32,680 nt of DNA, from the NCBI GenBank assembly GCA_005789645.1, contig SXXH01000295.1:1-32680 (forward strand), written 5' to 3'. The stretch is from Planctomycetia bacterium (GTDB lineage: Bacteria; Planctomycetota; UBA1135; GCA-002686595). Shown here piece after piece: positions 21,844 through 30,586 of this stretch. A program made the position numbers and the translations under genes. Positions within the stretch are counted from its first letter, which is position 1. Every line of letters begins with the position of its first letter. The notes beneath the pieces were generated by a model. It searched no databases and was not told the origin of the DNA. It saw only the letters and a list, made by a program, of their open reading frames with translations.

Positions 21844-22800
21844 ATGCTGCCGCCGTTGCGCTTCGAACCGCGCTGCTTCGAGAAGGTCTGGGGGGGGCGA
21901 CGCCTCGAGTCTCTGGGCCTTTCCTTGCCGCCGTCCGCGCCCATCGGCGAGGTGTGGCTCGTCGTCGATCGCGCCGAGGAGCAGTCGGTGGTGGCCGAAG
22001 GCCCTTGCGCGGGCGCGACGCTCGAGGAGTTGATGCGGCGCGATCGCGCGGGACTGCTTGGGCGTTCGCGTCCCGCCGGCAGCGGCCGCTTCCCGTTGCT
22101 CGTCAAGTACATCGACGCTTCGCAGCCCTTGTCGGTGCAGGTGCATCCGGGACCGCACTCGAGTCCCGATCTCGGCGAGAGCAAGACCGAGGCTTGGTAC
22201 ATGCTCGCGGCCGATGCCGGCGCGCATGTGTGGACCGGGCTCGCCGAAGGCGTCGGAGTCGAGCGCCTGGCGCAGGTCGCCGGCTCGGCTGGTTGCGTCG
22301 ACTTGCTCGCGCGCAACCCGGCGCGCGCTGGCGAGTGCATCCTCGTCGAGGGCGGCACGGTGCACGCCATCGGTGGCGGCATCGCCATCCTCGAGGTCCA
22401 GCAGAACTCGGACACGACTTGGCGGCTCTACGATTGGGATCGTCCCGGACTCGATGGTCGGCCGCGGCGACTCGACATCCGCGAGGCGTTGCGCTGCGCG
22501 CGATCGGTGTCCTTCACGCCGCGCGCTCCGCGCGTCCTCGAGGAGTCGGATGGTTGGAGACGCGGGCGCCTCGTCGATTGCGACCTGTTCCAGATGGACC
22601 AACTCGAGCTCGATGGCGAACGCGCGTTGTCCACGGAGGGGCGCGCGCAGGTCTTGTGCGTGCTCGAGGGCGAAGGCGTCCTGCAGACGCAGGCGGGCGA
22701 GGCGCGCTTGCGCCGCGGCGATGCATGGCTCCTGCCGGGCGCGAGCGGCGACCATGCCTTGTGCGGACGCCTGAAGGTGGTGCGGGCCACGGCCAGTTGA
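21844..22800 (+). CDS. manA: Mannose-6-phosphate isomerase, class I
   Basis: CFEKVWGGRRLESLGL, FPLLVKYIDASQPLSVQVHP, SKTEAWYMLAADAGAHVWTGL, VEGGTVHAIGGGIAILEVQQNSDTTWRLYDWDR. Confidence 0.92.
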   Translation: MLPPLRFEPRCFEKVWGGRRLESLGLSLPPSAPIGEVWLVVDRAEEQSVVAEGPCAGATLEELMRRDRAGLLGRSRPAGSGRFPLLVKYIDASQPLSVQVHPGPHSSPDLGESKTEAWYMLAADAGAHVWTGLAEGVGVERLAQVAGSAGCVDLLARNPARAGECILVEGGTVHAIGGGIAILEVQQNSDTTWRLYDWDRPGLDGRPRRLDIREALRCARSVSFTPRAPRVLEESDGWRRGRLVDCDLFQMDQLELDGERALSTEGRAQVLCVLEGEGVLQTQAGEARLRRGDAWLLPGASGDHALCGRLKVVRATAS

Positions 22801-22861
22801 ATCCGCCGCGCTGGCCGCCCTGCGCTCGTGGTCAGCGCGCTGGCAGTCGCCGCGCTCGCGA

Positions 22862-23713
22862 CTAACGCGGAGGTCGCAGCGGCGTCTCGGGTCCGATCAC
22901 GATCGGCTCCAGAGTCGCGTCGCCAGCGAGGAGATCGACTTCGATGGCGAGGTGGTCGCCCTCGATGAAGGGGATCGCCCTGAGCACGTAGATGTCCGGT
23001 TGGAGTCCGGCCAATGTGAACATCCCGGAACGCTCCGGTTCGGAGCGGTTCGTCCGCGCCCAGCCGCTGGAGACGAGCCTGCCGGCATCGGGACCGCGCG
23101 CCGGCGACAGTTCGAGCTGCACGACGGTCTTGTCCAAGTCCTCCGACCAACCATCGCCCATGGTGATCCGTCCCGACACGGAACGGCTGCCCGCCAGCAT
23201 CAAGGTGACGATCTCGCGCTGGCCCTCGCGCACGGTCAAGACGGCGAGCTTCGTGCTGGTCTCGGATCCCCTTGGGCGCCAGCAAATCCACCACTCGCCG
23301 GGAGGAACGGACTTGAAGAGGAAGCACCCGTCGCGCGCGGTGTGGACGCCCTCCCTTGGTTCCAGCGGGTCGTGTGGCGGGACGAGACGCAGCTCGGCCT
23401 TCGGCAGCGGCGCGCCACCTTGGTCGTAGAGGCAACCTTGGATCGAGCCCGGCTCGACTCGTTCCATCGCTGGGGCGGGCTTGTTCGCGTTCGACGCGCC
23501 GTCCGCAGCGGTTTGGAGAGCTCCTCGTTCCATCTCGAAGGAGCCCGCGAGCAAGTCGTCCGCGGAGTCCAGATCGGGCGAGCCCTCGGCGAACTCCTCG
23601 TGCGACGCGGCGAGGGGCCGTTCGGCCACTTGGCGTGGACGCGCCAGCAAGAGCCAAGCGCTGGCGCCCACGACGGCGAAGGCGAGTCCAAGTCGAAGCG
23701 CGTTCATGTGCAT
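22862..23713 (-). CDS. Secreted or membrane-anchored carboxypeptidase-regulatory-like domain protein
   Basis: N-terminal TM/signal MHMNALRLGLAFAVVGASAWLLLA; GSIQGCLYDQGGAPLPKAELRLVPP...GCFLFKSVPPGEWWICWRP; second repeat VSGRITMGDGWS...GMFTLAGLQPDIYVLRAIP. Confidence 0.7.
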   Translation of the reverse strand: MHMNALRLGLAFAVVGASAWLLLARPRQVAERPLAASHEEFAEGSPDLDSADDLLAGSFEMERGALQTAADGASNANKPAPAMERVEPGSIQGCLYDQGGAPLPKAELRLVPPHDPLEPREGVHTARDGCFLFKSVPPGEWWICWRPRGSETSTKLAVLTVREGQREIVTLMLAGSRSVSGRITMGDGWSEDLDKTVVQLELSPARGPDAGRLVSSGWARTNRSEPERSGMFTLAGLQPDIYVLRAIPFIEGDHLAIEVDLLAGDATLEPIVIGPETPLRPPR

Positions 23714-23810
23714 CCAGCGCGAAGCGGCAGTCGCAAGGTGCCAACCCGCGCGAGCGCATGCAAGCCGGCGCCGAGCCGCGCGACGCGCGCGCTCCGTTCG
23801 CGGTGCAGCA

Positions 23811-23845
23811 GGCCTGCAGTTGGAGCAATCCTCCAACTGCAGGCC
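23811..23845 (-). terminator. Perfect 15-bp hairpin, terminator- or attenuator-like
   Basis: ggcctgcagttggag-caatc-ctccaactgcaggcc; lies downstream of the CDS ending at 23922 on the minus strand; no U-tract. Confidence 0.6.
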
Positions 23846-23921
23846 CTTCTCGTCTCCCCCGCTCGTCGGGACGGACCGTCCATCCGTCGTCGACTCCCGG
23901 GTGGTCTTGGTGCTTCGTCGC

Positions 23922-24860
23922 TCAGTTCGTGGCGCGCTGCGCGTTCGCGCCCGAGCTCGAGCGGACGCACACGCTGCCGGGGTTGGTCGGCACCGCGTTG
24001 TTGGCCGACTTCCAGCGCCATTCGCCCTGGCCGAGGGCCAGGTCGGGGACGACGGTGGCGTTGATGATGCCGAGGCCATCGCACGACAAGTCGATCTGCA
24101 CGTTCGGCGCGAATGCGCCCGTCGCCGGGTGGGCGGTGATCGTGCCGCGCACTTCGATCGAGCGCTTGCTCGCGTTGTAGAGCGCCTTCTCGATGACGAT
24201 CGTGTCCGAGCCGGCGGCCGGCATTACCACGTCGGTCTCGACGATCTTGGCGCGCAGAACTCCGTCTTGCATGTAGCCCTCGACCGCGGCCAAGGAGCCC
24301 TCCCAGCCGGCCATGTCGGCCAAGGTGATCGGATTGCCGCCGAGGTCGAGGACCTTGGCCGGGATGCGCGCGTCCGTCGACAAGCGCACCGGCGTGCCGG
24401 CGATCGTGAAGGTGCCCGCTTGCGCGTTCACCGCCATCAACGCGCCGACGACGACATGCTCGCCGAACTCGAAGTAGGCGGCGTTGGCCGTGAAGCGCGC
24501 CAAGCCGTTGACGCTCGTCACGTCGGCTTCCACGGCCATGTAGCCGCCGATGGCGCTGCGCAGGTTCGAGGCCGTCAACTGCTCGAAGGTGATGTCGCCG
24601 AAGCCATCGCCGTCGGTGTCGATGCGCAGCGTGGCCGGGATGTGGACCACGCTGCCGTCGACGTTGATGGTGCGCGTCGCGGGGTCGATGGCGAGCACGC
24701 CGCCCTCGAGGCTCAACACGTTGGCTCCGGGCCACAAGGTGGGCAAGGTGAAGCCATCGATGGGCGCCACGGCGCCCGCCTGGGTGGGCAGGAGTTGGAT
24801 GGAGGCGAGGGCCGCGAGCGCGGCGGCGCCGGTCATGGAAGCGATGCGAAGGTTGCGCAT
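23922..24860 (-). CDS. Secreted protein of uncharacterised family (paralog A; DUF5666-like modules by eye)
   Basis: Signal peptide MRNLRIASMTGAAALAALASIQLLPTQAGA; IDTDGDGFGDITFEQL; AYFEFGEHVVVGALMAVNAQAGTFTIAGTPVRL; EGYMQDGVLRAKIVET; C-term CDGLG...PTNPGSVCVRSS shared with the neighbouring ORF. Confidence 0.75.
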   Translation of the reverse strand: MRNLRIASMTGAAALAALASIQLLPTQAGAVAPIDGFTLPTLWPGANVLSLEGGVLAIDPATRTINVDGSVVHIPATLRIDTDGDGFGDITFEQLTASNLRSAIGGYMAVEADVTSVNGLARFTANAAYFEFGEHVVVGALMAVNAQAGTFTIAGTPVRLSTDARIPAKVLDLGGNPITLADMAGWEGSLAAVEGYMQDGVLRAKIVETDVVMPAAGSDTIVIEKALYNASKRSIEVRGTITAHPATGAFAPNVQIDLSCDGLGIINATVVPDLALGQGEWRWKSANNAVPTNPGSVCVRSSSGANAQRATN

Positions 24861-24917
24861 GGGAGCTGGCGTCTTGTGGTGGGCTGGCGCGGCCGCGTGG
24901 CCGTCGACTCGCCCGCA

Positions 24918-24953
24918 TGGATGGATGCGTGGATGGATGAGTGGATGGTGCGC
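24918..24953. repeat. Three imperfect copies of a 12-bp direct repeat (TGGATGGATGNG)
   Basis: tggatggatgcg / tggatggatgag / tggatggtgcgc, directly read at 24918-24953. Confidence 0.8.
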
Positions 24954-24981
24954 CGCGCGACCGTCGCGGACCGCGCGGCGC
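24950..24981 (-). terminator. GC-rich hairpin just downstream of the CDS at 24988, terminator-like
   Basis: gcgccgcgcg-accgtcgcggac-cgcgcggcgc: perfect 10-bp arms, plus inner ccg/cgg pairing, 6 nt past the stop codon on the minus strand. Confidence 0.6.
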
Positions 24982-24987
24982 TGCGGG

Positions 24988-25941
24988 TCACTTGGTGTCG
25001 ACGCCGCGTTGCGTGGTGCCGCCGTTGGCCGAACGCACGCACAAGGAGCCGGGGTTGTTGGGCACTTGGCCTTCGGCCGAGCGCCACACGAACTCGCCCT
25101 GCGTGGGCACGATCCCGGGCACCACATTGACCGTGACGAGGCCGAGGCCATCGCAGGACAGGTCCAGTTGCACCGTCGCGGCGATCTGGCCGGTCGTGGG
25201 ATGCGCCGTGATCGTGCCGACCACGTCGATCTGCCCCTTGTCCGCGCGCCACAGTGCGCGCTCCACGCCAACGCCGTCGACATTGGCGCCGGGCACCAGC
25301 GCCTGCGTCTCGACGAACTTGCCGAAGAACACGCCCTCGTCCATGTAGCCCTCGGCCGAGACGAGCGAACCTTCGAAGCCGGCGAGGTCGGCCACCGTGA
25401 TGGGATGGCCGCCGAGATCGGCGAGGATCGGGCTGAGGCGCGGGTCGGCGCTCATGCGGATCTGGTGTCCGCCGACCTGGAACATGCCGTTGGCGGCATC
25501 CACGGCCACCAAGGGCCCGACGACGACGCGTTCGCCGAACTCGAAATACAGGCTGTCGGCGACGAATTGGGCATGGCCGCTCTGCGTCGTCCGTAGTGCC
25601 GCGCTGGCGTGCACCGTGCCGCCGAGGGGGGAGCGCAGGGTCGGATTGACCAACTGCGCCAAAGTGACATCGCCCACGCCGTCGCCGGTCGTGTCGAAAA
25701 GGACCGTGGCCGGGACTTGGACCTGCGTGCCGTTGACGACGATCACGCGGGCCGTCAAATCGTAGTCCTGTAGAGGACCTTCGATGAAGGTGCTCCGGGC
25801 ATCGGGGGCCAGGTTGATGGGGATGGGGATCAGGGCCGGGAGGACTTCCACTGCCGTGGCTTGGTTGTGCTGTAGGTACAGCACGCCGGTCAGCAGACCG
25901 GAAGCCGCGCCCACGAGGGGCAAGAGATGCGGGTGGCGCAT
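24988..25941 (-). CDS. Secreted protein of uncharacterised family (paralog B)
   Basis: MRHPHLLPLVGAASGLLTGVLYLQHNQ...FDTTGDGVGDVTLAQL...LYFEFGERVVVGPLVAVDAANGMFQVGGHQIRM...EGYMDEGVFFGKFVET...CDGLG...PNNPGSLCVRSANG; co-linear with paralog A. Confidence 0.75.
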   Translation of the reverse strand: MRHPHLLPLVGAASGLLTGVLYLQHNQATAVEVLPALIPIPINLAPDARSTFIEGPLQDYDLTARVIVVNGTQVQVPATVLFDTTGDGVGDVTLAQLVNPTLRSPLGGTVHASAALRTTQSGHAQFVADSLYFEFGERVVVGPLVAVDAANGMFQVGGHQIRMSADPRLSPILADLGGHPITVADLAGFEGSLVSAEGYMDEGVFFGKFVETQALVPGANVDGVGVERALWRADKGQIDVVGTITAHPTTGQIAATVQLDLSCDGLGLVTVNVVPGIVPTQGEFVWRSAEGQVPNNPGSLCVRSANGGTTQRGVDTK

Positions 25942-25966
25942 TTGGACGTGTTTAGGACGGTTTTTG

Positions 25967-26028
25967 ACGGGAAAATAATGCCCAGTAGCTTGAGCTACCG
26001 AACACGGACACTTGGAGGTTATTCCCGT
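25967..26028 (-). other. Structured element in the leader of the 24988-25941 gene
   Basis: Arms acgggaaaataa / ttattcccgt (one-base bulge) enclosing gtagct-tg-agctac hairpin at 25985-25998. Confidence 0.5.
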
Positions 26029-26448
26029 CCCTGAGGCCGTGCGGAGGCAAAGTCGATAAATTGGACTTGATATTCCAATTGCCGGACTGACTCGCGCTCC
26101 GAGTGACGCGCCCCCGCTAATCGTGTTCGGATGGGTCTCTTCGGCCCCTCTCAAGAAAGGGCTGTTGAGCCAAGCACGGTCGCTCTTCACGCATGGCCAT
26201 CGCTATCCGTGTCCGCGCAGAGTCGCGGCCAGCGTCCAACTGCAAGGTGGTCACCACAGGGGGAGGCGCGCTTCCTTGTCGCCTCTCGTGAGCGCGCCTT
26301 TGGGGCACCTAGTCCACCTCGAGGGCGCAGGTTCTTCAGCGCCGCAACGCGAGCGAAGGCGGCAAGGACGCGCGGATTGGCTTGCTCCACCATGGGCGCT
26401 TCTTGGACACTACGGATTGTCCGCTGCCTCAACTTGGGCTCCGCAACC

Positions 26449-27753
26449 ATGACAGAACGATCCTCGCGCCGTCCCGCTCCCCGCTCCCAGCCCAAGCGGG
26501 CCGCCTCCGCCGAGCACTCGCAACCGTCGCGCTCGCAACCTCCGACTCCGAACGCGGGCGAAGTGCTCGACGCGGGCTCGAGCCTGGTGCGCCTCAACAA
26601 GTTGCTCGCCGACCATGGGGTCGCTTCGCGCAGGCGCTGCGACGAGCTGATCGCGCAAGGCAGCGTCATGGTCGATGGCGAGATCGTGGTCGAGCTCGGC
26701 ACCAAGGTCGATCCCGAGCGGCAGACGATCGATGTCGAGGGCCGCACGCTCGATGTGCGCGCCGCGCGCAAGCGCTACTACATGTTGAACAAGCCGCCGG
26801 GCGTGGTGTGCACGAACGAGACGCGCGAGACGCGCCCGCGCGCGGTCGACCTGATCACCGATCCATGGAAGGGTCGCATCTACACGATCGGCCGGCTCGA
26901 CGAGGAGTCGCGCGGCTTGATCCTCTTGACGAACGATGGCGAATTCGCGCACCGCATCATGCATCCGCGCCACGGCGTGCTGAAGACGTATCGCGTCAAG
27001 GTCGCCGGCAAGATCGACGACGAGGCCTTGACCAAGATCCGCGAAGGCGTGCGCTTGTCGGAGGGCAAGACGAGTGGCGCGCGCGTGATCGTCGAGAGCC
27101 GCAGGCACGACAACTCGGAGCTCGAGGTCACGATCCAGGAAGGCATGAACCGCGAGATCCGCCGCGCGTTCGCCAAGGTCGGCTACAAGGTCGTCGACCT
27201 CGAGCGCGTGCGCGTCGGTTCGCTGACCTCGCGCGGGTTGAAGACGGGCCGTTGGCGCGAGCTCGTGCGCGCGGAGATCGACGCGTTGCTCGCCGGCGCC
27301 CCATCCGAGGGCGGCGAGCGCGCGCGCTTCGGCACGACCAAGCGCGGCAAGGGTCGCAAGCCTTCGTGGGCGCGCCATCTGGTCGAAGGCGGGCGCGCGG
27401 TCGCGGTGCGTCCGGAGGCGGCCGAGCTCGCCGCGCGTCGCGCGGATCGCCAGAATTGGCTCGAGTCGCGCGGCCTCGACTCCAAGCCAGGCGCGGGCAA
27501 GTTCGGCGGCGGCAAGTCGGGCGCCAGCGTGCGGGGCTCCGCTCGTGGGCCCGCGGCGCGCGCCGGCAAGCCTCGTGCGACTGGCTTCAAGGGCGCTGGC
27601 GCCGGGGGCAAGGGCCCGCGCGGTGCTGCTCCGCGCGGCAAGGGCCCGCGCCAAGACGGTGGCGACACCGCGCGCGGCGCAGATGGCGTCCGCAAGCGAT
27701 CGTCCGGGGCTGGACGGCCGTCCGCGCCCTCGCGTCGCGGAGGTGGCCGTTGA
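26449..27753 (+). CDS. rluB: RsuA/RluB-family rRNA pseudouridine synthase with long basic low-complexity C-terminal tail
   Basis: S4 domain LVRLNKLLADHGVASRRRCDELIAQGSVMVDGEIV; YYMLNKPPGVVCTNETRETRPRAVDLI; RIYTIGRLDEESRGLILLTNDGEFAHRIMHPRHGVLKTYRVKV; EGMNREIRRAFAKVGYKVVDLERVRVGSL. Confidence 0.9.
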   Translation: MTERSSRRPAPRSQPKRAASAEHSQPSRSQPPTPNAGEVLDAGSSLVRLNKLLADHGVASRRRCDELIAQGSVMVDGEIVVELGTKVDPERQTIDVEGRTLDVRAARKRYYMLNKPPGVVCTNETRETRPRAVDLITDPWKGRIYTIGRLDEESRGLILLTNDGEFAHRIMHPRHGVLKTYRVKVAGKIDDEALTKIREGVRLSEGKTSGARVIVESRRHDNSELEVTIQEGMNREIRRAFAKVGYKVVDLERVRVGSLTSRGLKTGRWRELVRAEIDALLAGAPSEGGERARFGTTKRGKGRKPSWARHLVEGGRAVAVRPEAAELAARRADRQNWLESRGLDSKPGAGKFGGGKSGASVRGSARGPAARAGKPRATGFKGAGAGGKGPRGAAPRGKGPRQDGGDTARGADGVRKRSSGAGRPSAPSRRGGGR

Positions 27754-29222
27754 AGCATTCCGACGCGAAGAAGAGCGGCGCGAGCATCGTCGAGAAGAAG
27801 CTCGCCAACGGCTTGACGGTGCTGGTGGGCGAGCGCCACTTCGATCCCGTCGTCGCGGTGATGCTGTGGTACCGCTGCGGCGCGCGCGACGAGAGCGAAC
27901 GCGAGGCGGGAGTCGCGCACTTCCTGGAGCACATGATGTTCAAGGGCTCGCGCAGCTTCGGCAAGGGCGAGGTGGACCTCGCGACGACTCGCCTCGGCGG
28001 CAGCAACAACGCCTTCACCTCGGCCGACCACACGGCCTACTGGTTCGAGCTGGCCTCCGATCGTTGGGAGAAGGCGCTCGAGATCGAAGCCGACCGCATG
28101 CGCGGCCTGTTGCTCGATCCAGCCGAGTTCGAGGCCGAGAAGGCCGTCGTGCTCGAGGAGTTGTCGATGGGCGAGGATGATCCATGGCGCGTGCTGGTCC
28201 AGCAGGTCCAGATGGCCTTGTTCGGTCGCCACGCCTACCACCGCCCGGTGATCGGCTATGTCGACACGCTCAAGGCCCTCACGGTCGACGACATGCGCGC
28301 TTGGTACGAGCGCCACTACCATCCCGCCAACGCGACGCTCGTCGTGTGCGGTGACACGACCGTGGAGGCCGCGCTGGCCGCCGCAGAGAAGCACTTTGGA
28401 GCCATCCCCGCGGGCCTCGCCAAGCAGGTGGGCTGGAGCGCGCCCGCGCCCGCGCCGCGCGGCGAGCAACGCTTGTCGATGGAGTGGGACGACGACGGCA
28501 AGCGCGTGTGCATCGGCTGGCCCACCACCAAGGTCGGCGAGGCCGACGACTACGCGCTCGACGTGCTGGCCACGGCTTTGTCGAGCGGTCGCAACTCGCG
28601 CCTGCATCGCTTGCTGGTGCTGGAGGCTGGACTCGCGACCAGCGTGTCGACGCACAACGACACGCGCGTCGATGGCGGGGCGTTCTGGCTGTACGCGCAG
28701 TGCGCGCACGGCGTCGAGCCCCAAGTGCTCGAACGCGCGTTGCTCGACGAAGTCCAGCGCGTGCGCGCGCTGTTGCTCGATCCCGCCGAGCTCGTGCGCG
28801 CCAAGCAGATCATCGAGGCCGGCGAAGCGCATGATTCGGAGACGGTCTCCGACCTGGCCGAGGAGCTGGGCGAGTACGCGGTCGATGCGCATTGGACCTT
28901 GGCTGTGCAAGCGGTCGAACGCATCAAGGCCGTCGATGCCTCGGCGGTGCGCGAAGCCGCGCGTCGATACCTGGGCGACGAGCGTCGCGTCGTCGGTTGG
29001 AGCCTGCCCAAGCGCGCCGCGGCGGAGACCAAGGCGGCTCGCGGCGCCAAGTCCGGGTCCGCGAGATCCGGCCCCGCCAAGGCCAAGTCGGCCAAGCGCC
29101 GCGCCCCGCCGGCGAAGCCGACGGCGTCCAAGAAGAAGTCCGGCGGCAAGGCGCGCGGCAAGAAGGCGCGGCGCGCCGCGGCCCACTCGCGTCGTCGCGC
29201 GCGAGGCAAGGTGCGTCGATGA
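27750..29222 (+). CDS. M16 family zinc peptidase (catalytic subunit type) with Lys/Arg/Ala-rich C-terminal tail
   Basis: GVAHFLEHMMFKGSRSFGKGEVD (HxxEH inverted zinc motif), later E in EKAVVLEELSMGEDDP; TTG start overlaps the upstream stop (TTGA). Confidence 0.92.
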   Translation: MKHSDAKKSGASIVEKKLANGLTVLVGERHFDPVVAVMLWYRCGARDESEREAGVAHFLEHMMFKGSRSFGKGEVDLATTRLGGSNNAFTSADHTAYWFELASDRWEKALEIEADRMRGLLLDPAEFEAEKAVVLEELSMGEDDPWRVLVQQVQMALFGRHAYHRPVIGYVDTLKALTVDDMRAWYERHYHPANATLVVCGDTTVEAALAAAEKHFGAIPAGLAKQVGWSAPAPAPRGEQRLSMEWDDDGKRVCIGWPTTKVGEADDYALDVLATALSSGRNSRLHRLLVLEAGLATSVSTHNDTRVDGGAFWLYAQCAHGVEPQVLERALLDEVQRVRALLLDPAELVRAKQIIEAGEAHDSETVSDLAEELGEYAVDAHWTLAVQAVERIKAVDASAVREAARRYLGDERRVVGWSLPKRAAAETKAARGAKSGSARSGPAKAKSAKRRAPPAKPTASKKKSGGKARGKKARRAAAHSRRRARGKVRR

Positions 29223-30514
29223 GCCATCAAGCCCTGTTGGAGCGGCTGTCGATGCCGCTCGAGCGCTTCGAGCTGTCCTGCGGCGCGCTGTTGTGGGTGT
29301 CGCCTCGTCCTGGCGCTCCCGTGTGCGCCATCCAAGCGCATGTGCGTGGCGGCCCCGCGCTCGACCCGCGCGGCAAGGAAGGCCTTGCCTACCTCGTCGG
29401 CGCGTTGGCCGACCAAGGCACGCCCAGCCGCAGCGACGAGGAGATCGCGTCCATGCTCGAGCCGCATGGTGGCGAGCTGGGCGGCGACGCCTCGGGCCTG
29501 GCTGGCGTGATCGTCGGCAGTCGCTGGAAGCTCCTGCTCGAAGTGTTGTGCGATGCGCTGTCGCACGCGCATTACCCGAACAAGTTGTTCGAGCGTCAAC
29601 GCCAGCGCCTGCTTGATCGCCTGCGCGTCGAGCGGTCGGAGCCGCAGAAGCAAGGCGCCTTGCTCTTCCGCCGACTGGTCTACGGCGATCATTGGATGGG
29701 CCGCGCGGCCTATGGCGACGGGGCCAGCCTCGAGCGCATCGAGCCCGCCGAGGTGCGGGCGCTGCGGCGGCGGCATTGGTGCGGCCGACGGTTGATCCTG
29801 TCGGTGTGCGGGGACGTGGATCCCAAGGAAGTGCGTGCGGCTTGCGAGAAGTTGCTCTCGGGCTTGTCGCCCGGCACTCCGCTCGAGACCGTCCCGCCGG
29901 TCTTCCCCGCGCTCGGCCGGCGCGTGCGCACCTTCGGGGCCGAGCGCAAGCAAGTGCATGTGTTCCTCGGGCATCTCGGCATCCGCCGCAACGATCCCGA
30001 CTACCCGGCGTTGGTCGTGATGGACCATGTGCTCGGCACGGGACCAGGCTTCGTCAACCGCATCTCGCGCCGCTTGCGCGACGAGCTTGGCCTCGCCTAC
30101 AGCGTGCACGCCTCGATCCACTCCTCGGCGGGGATCCTGCCCGGAGTCTTCAGCGCCTACATCGGCACTTCGCCGGAGAACGCCGAGACGGCGATCGATG
30201 GCTTCCTCGCCGAGATGGAGCGCATCCGCAGCGAGCTCGTGCCCGAAGCGGAGCTCGAGACGGCCAAGCAGTACTTGCTCGGCAGCTTCGCCATGGGCTT
30301 CGAACGCGCGTCGCGTCGCGCGGCGTACATGACATCGTCGGCCGTGCACGGGTGGGGGCCCGACCATCTGCCCAAGTTGATGGACGCCTTCGCGGCCACC
30401 ACCCAAGACGATGTGCGGCGCGTGGCGCAAGCCCACCTGCACCCCACGCGGTGTTGCCTGGCGGTGGCTGGGCCGCTGAAGGCCGGGCGCTTGGCCAAGT
30501 ACACGGAAGGCTGA
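29219..30514 (+). CDS. M16 family peptidase homolog lacking HxxEH (non-catalytic partner)
   Basis: GLAYLVGALADQGTPSRSDEEI at the HxxEH position; M16C-like VFLGHLGIRRNDPDYPALVVMDHVLGTGPGFVNRISRRLRDELGLAYSVHASI; ATGA overlap with the upstream gene. Confidence 0.88.
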   Translation: MSHQALLERLSMPLERFELSCGALLWVSPRPGAPVCAIQAHVRGGPALDPRGKEGLAYLVGALADQGTPSRSDEEIASMLEPHGGELGGDASGLAGVIVGSRWKLLLEVLCDALSHAHYPNKLFERQRQRLLDRLRVERSEPQKQGALLFRRLVYGDHWMGRAAYGDGASLERIEPAEVRALRRRHWCGRRLILSVCGDVDPKEVRAACEKLLSGLSPGTPLETVPPVFPALGRRVRTFGAERKQVHVFLGHLGIRRNDPDYPALVVMDHVLGTGPGFVNRISRRLRDELGLAYSVHASIHSSAGILPGVFSAYIGTSPENAETAIDGFLAEMERIRSELVPEAELETAKQYLLGSFAMGFERASRRAAYMTSSAVHGWGPDHLPKLMDAFAATTQDDVRRVAQAHLHPTRCCLAVAGPLKAGRLAKYTEG

Positions 30515-30540
30515 GGCCTGCGCATCCCGTCCCGATCCTT

Positions 30541-30586
30541 GCCCTACCCACGCTCGAACTGCATGGTTGGGTGCGAAGGGTAGGGC
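30541..30586 (+). terminator. Hairpin downstream of the M16 operon, putative terminator or structured 3' end
   Basis: gccctaccc (30541-30549) pairs perfectly with gggtagggc (30578-30586), with inner cgc/gcg and aac/gtt pairing. Confidence 0.45.

Noticed and set aside
26131-26448. N-terminal extension of the pseudouridine synthase ORF (MGLFGPSQERAVEP...)
   Set aside because: Poor coding character and no family match; the ATG at 26449 precedes the basic linker and S4 domain.
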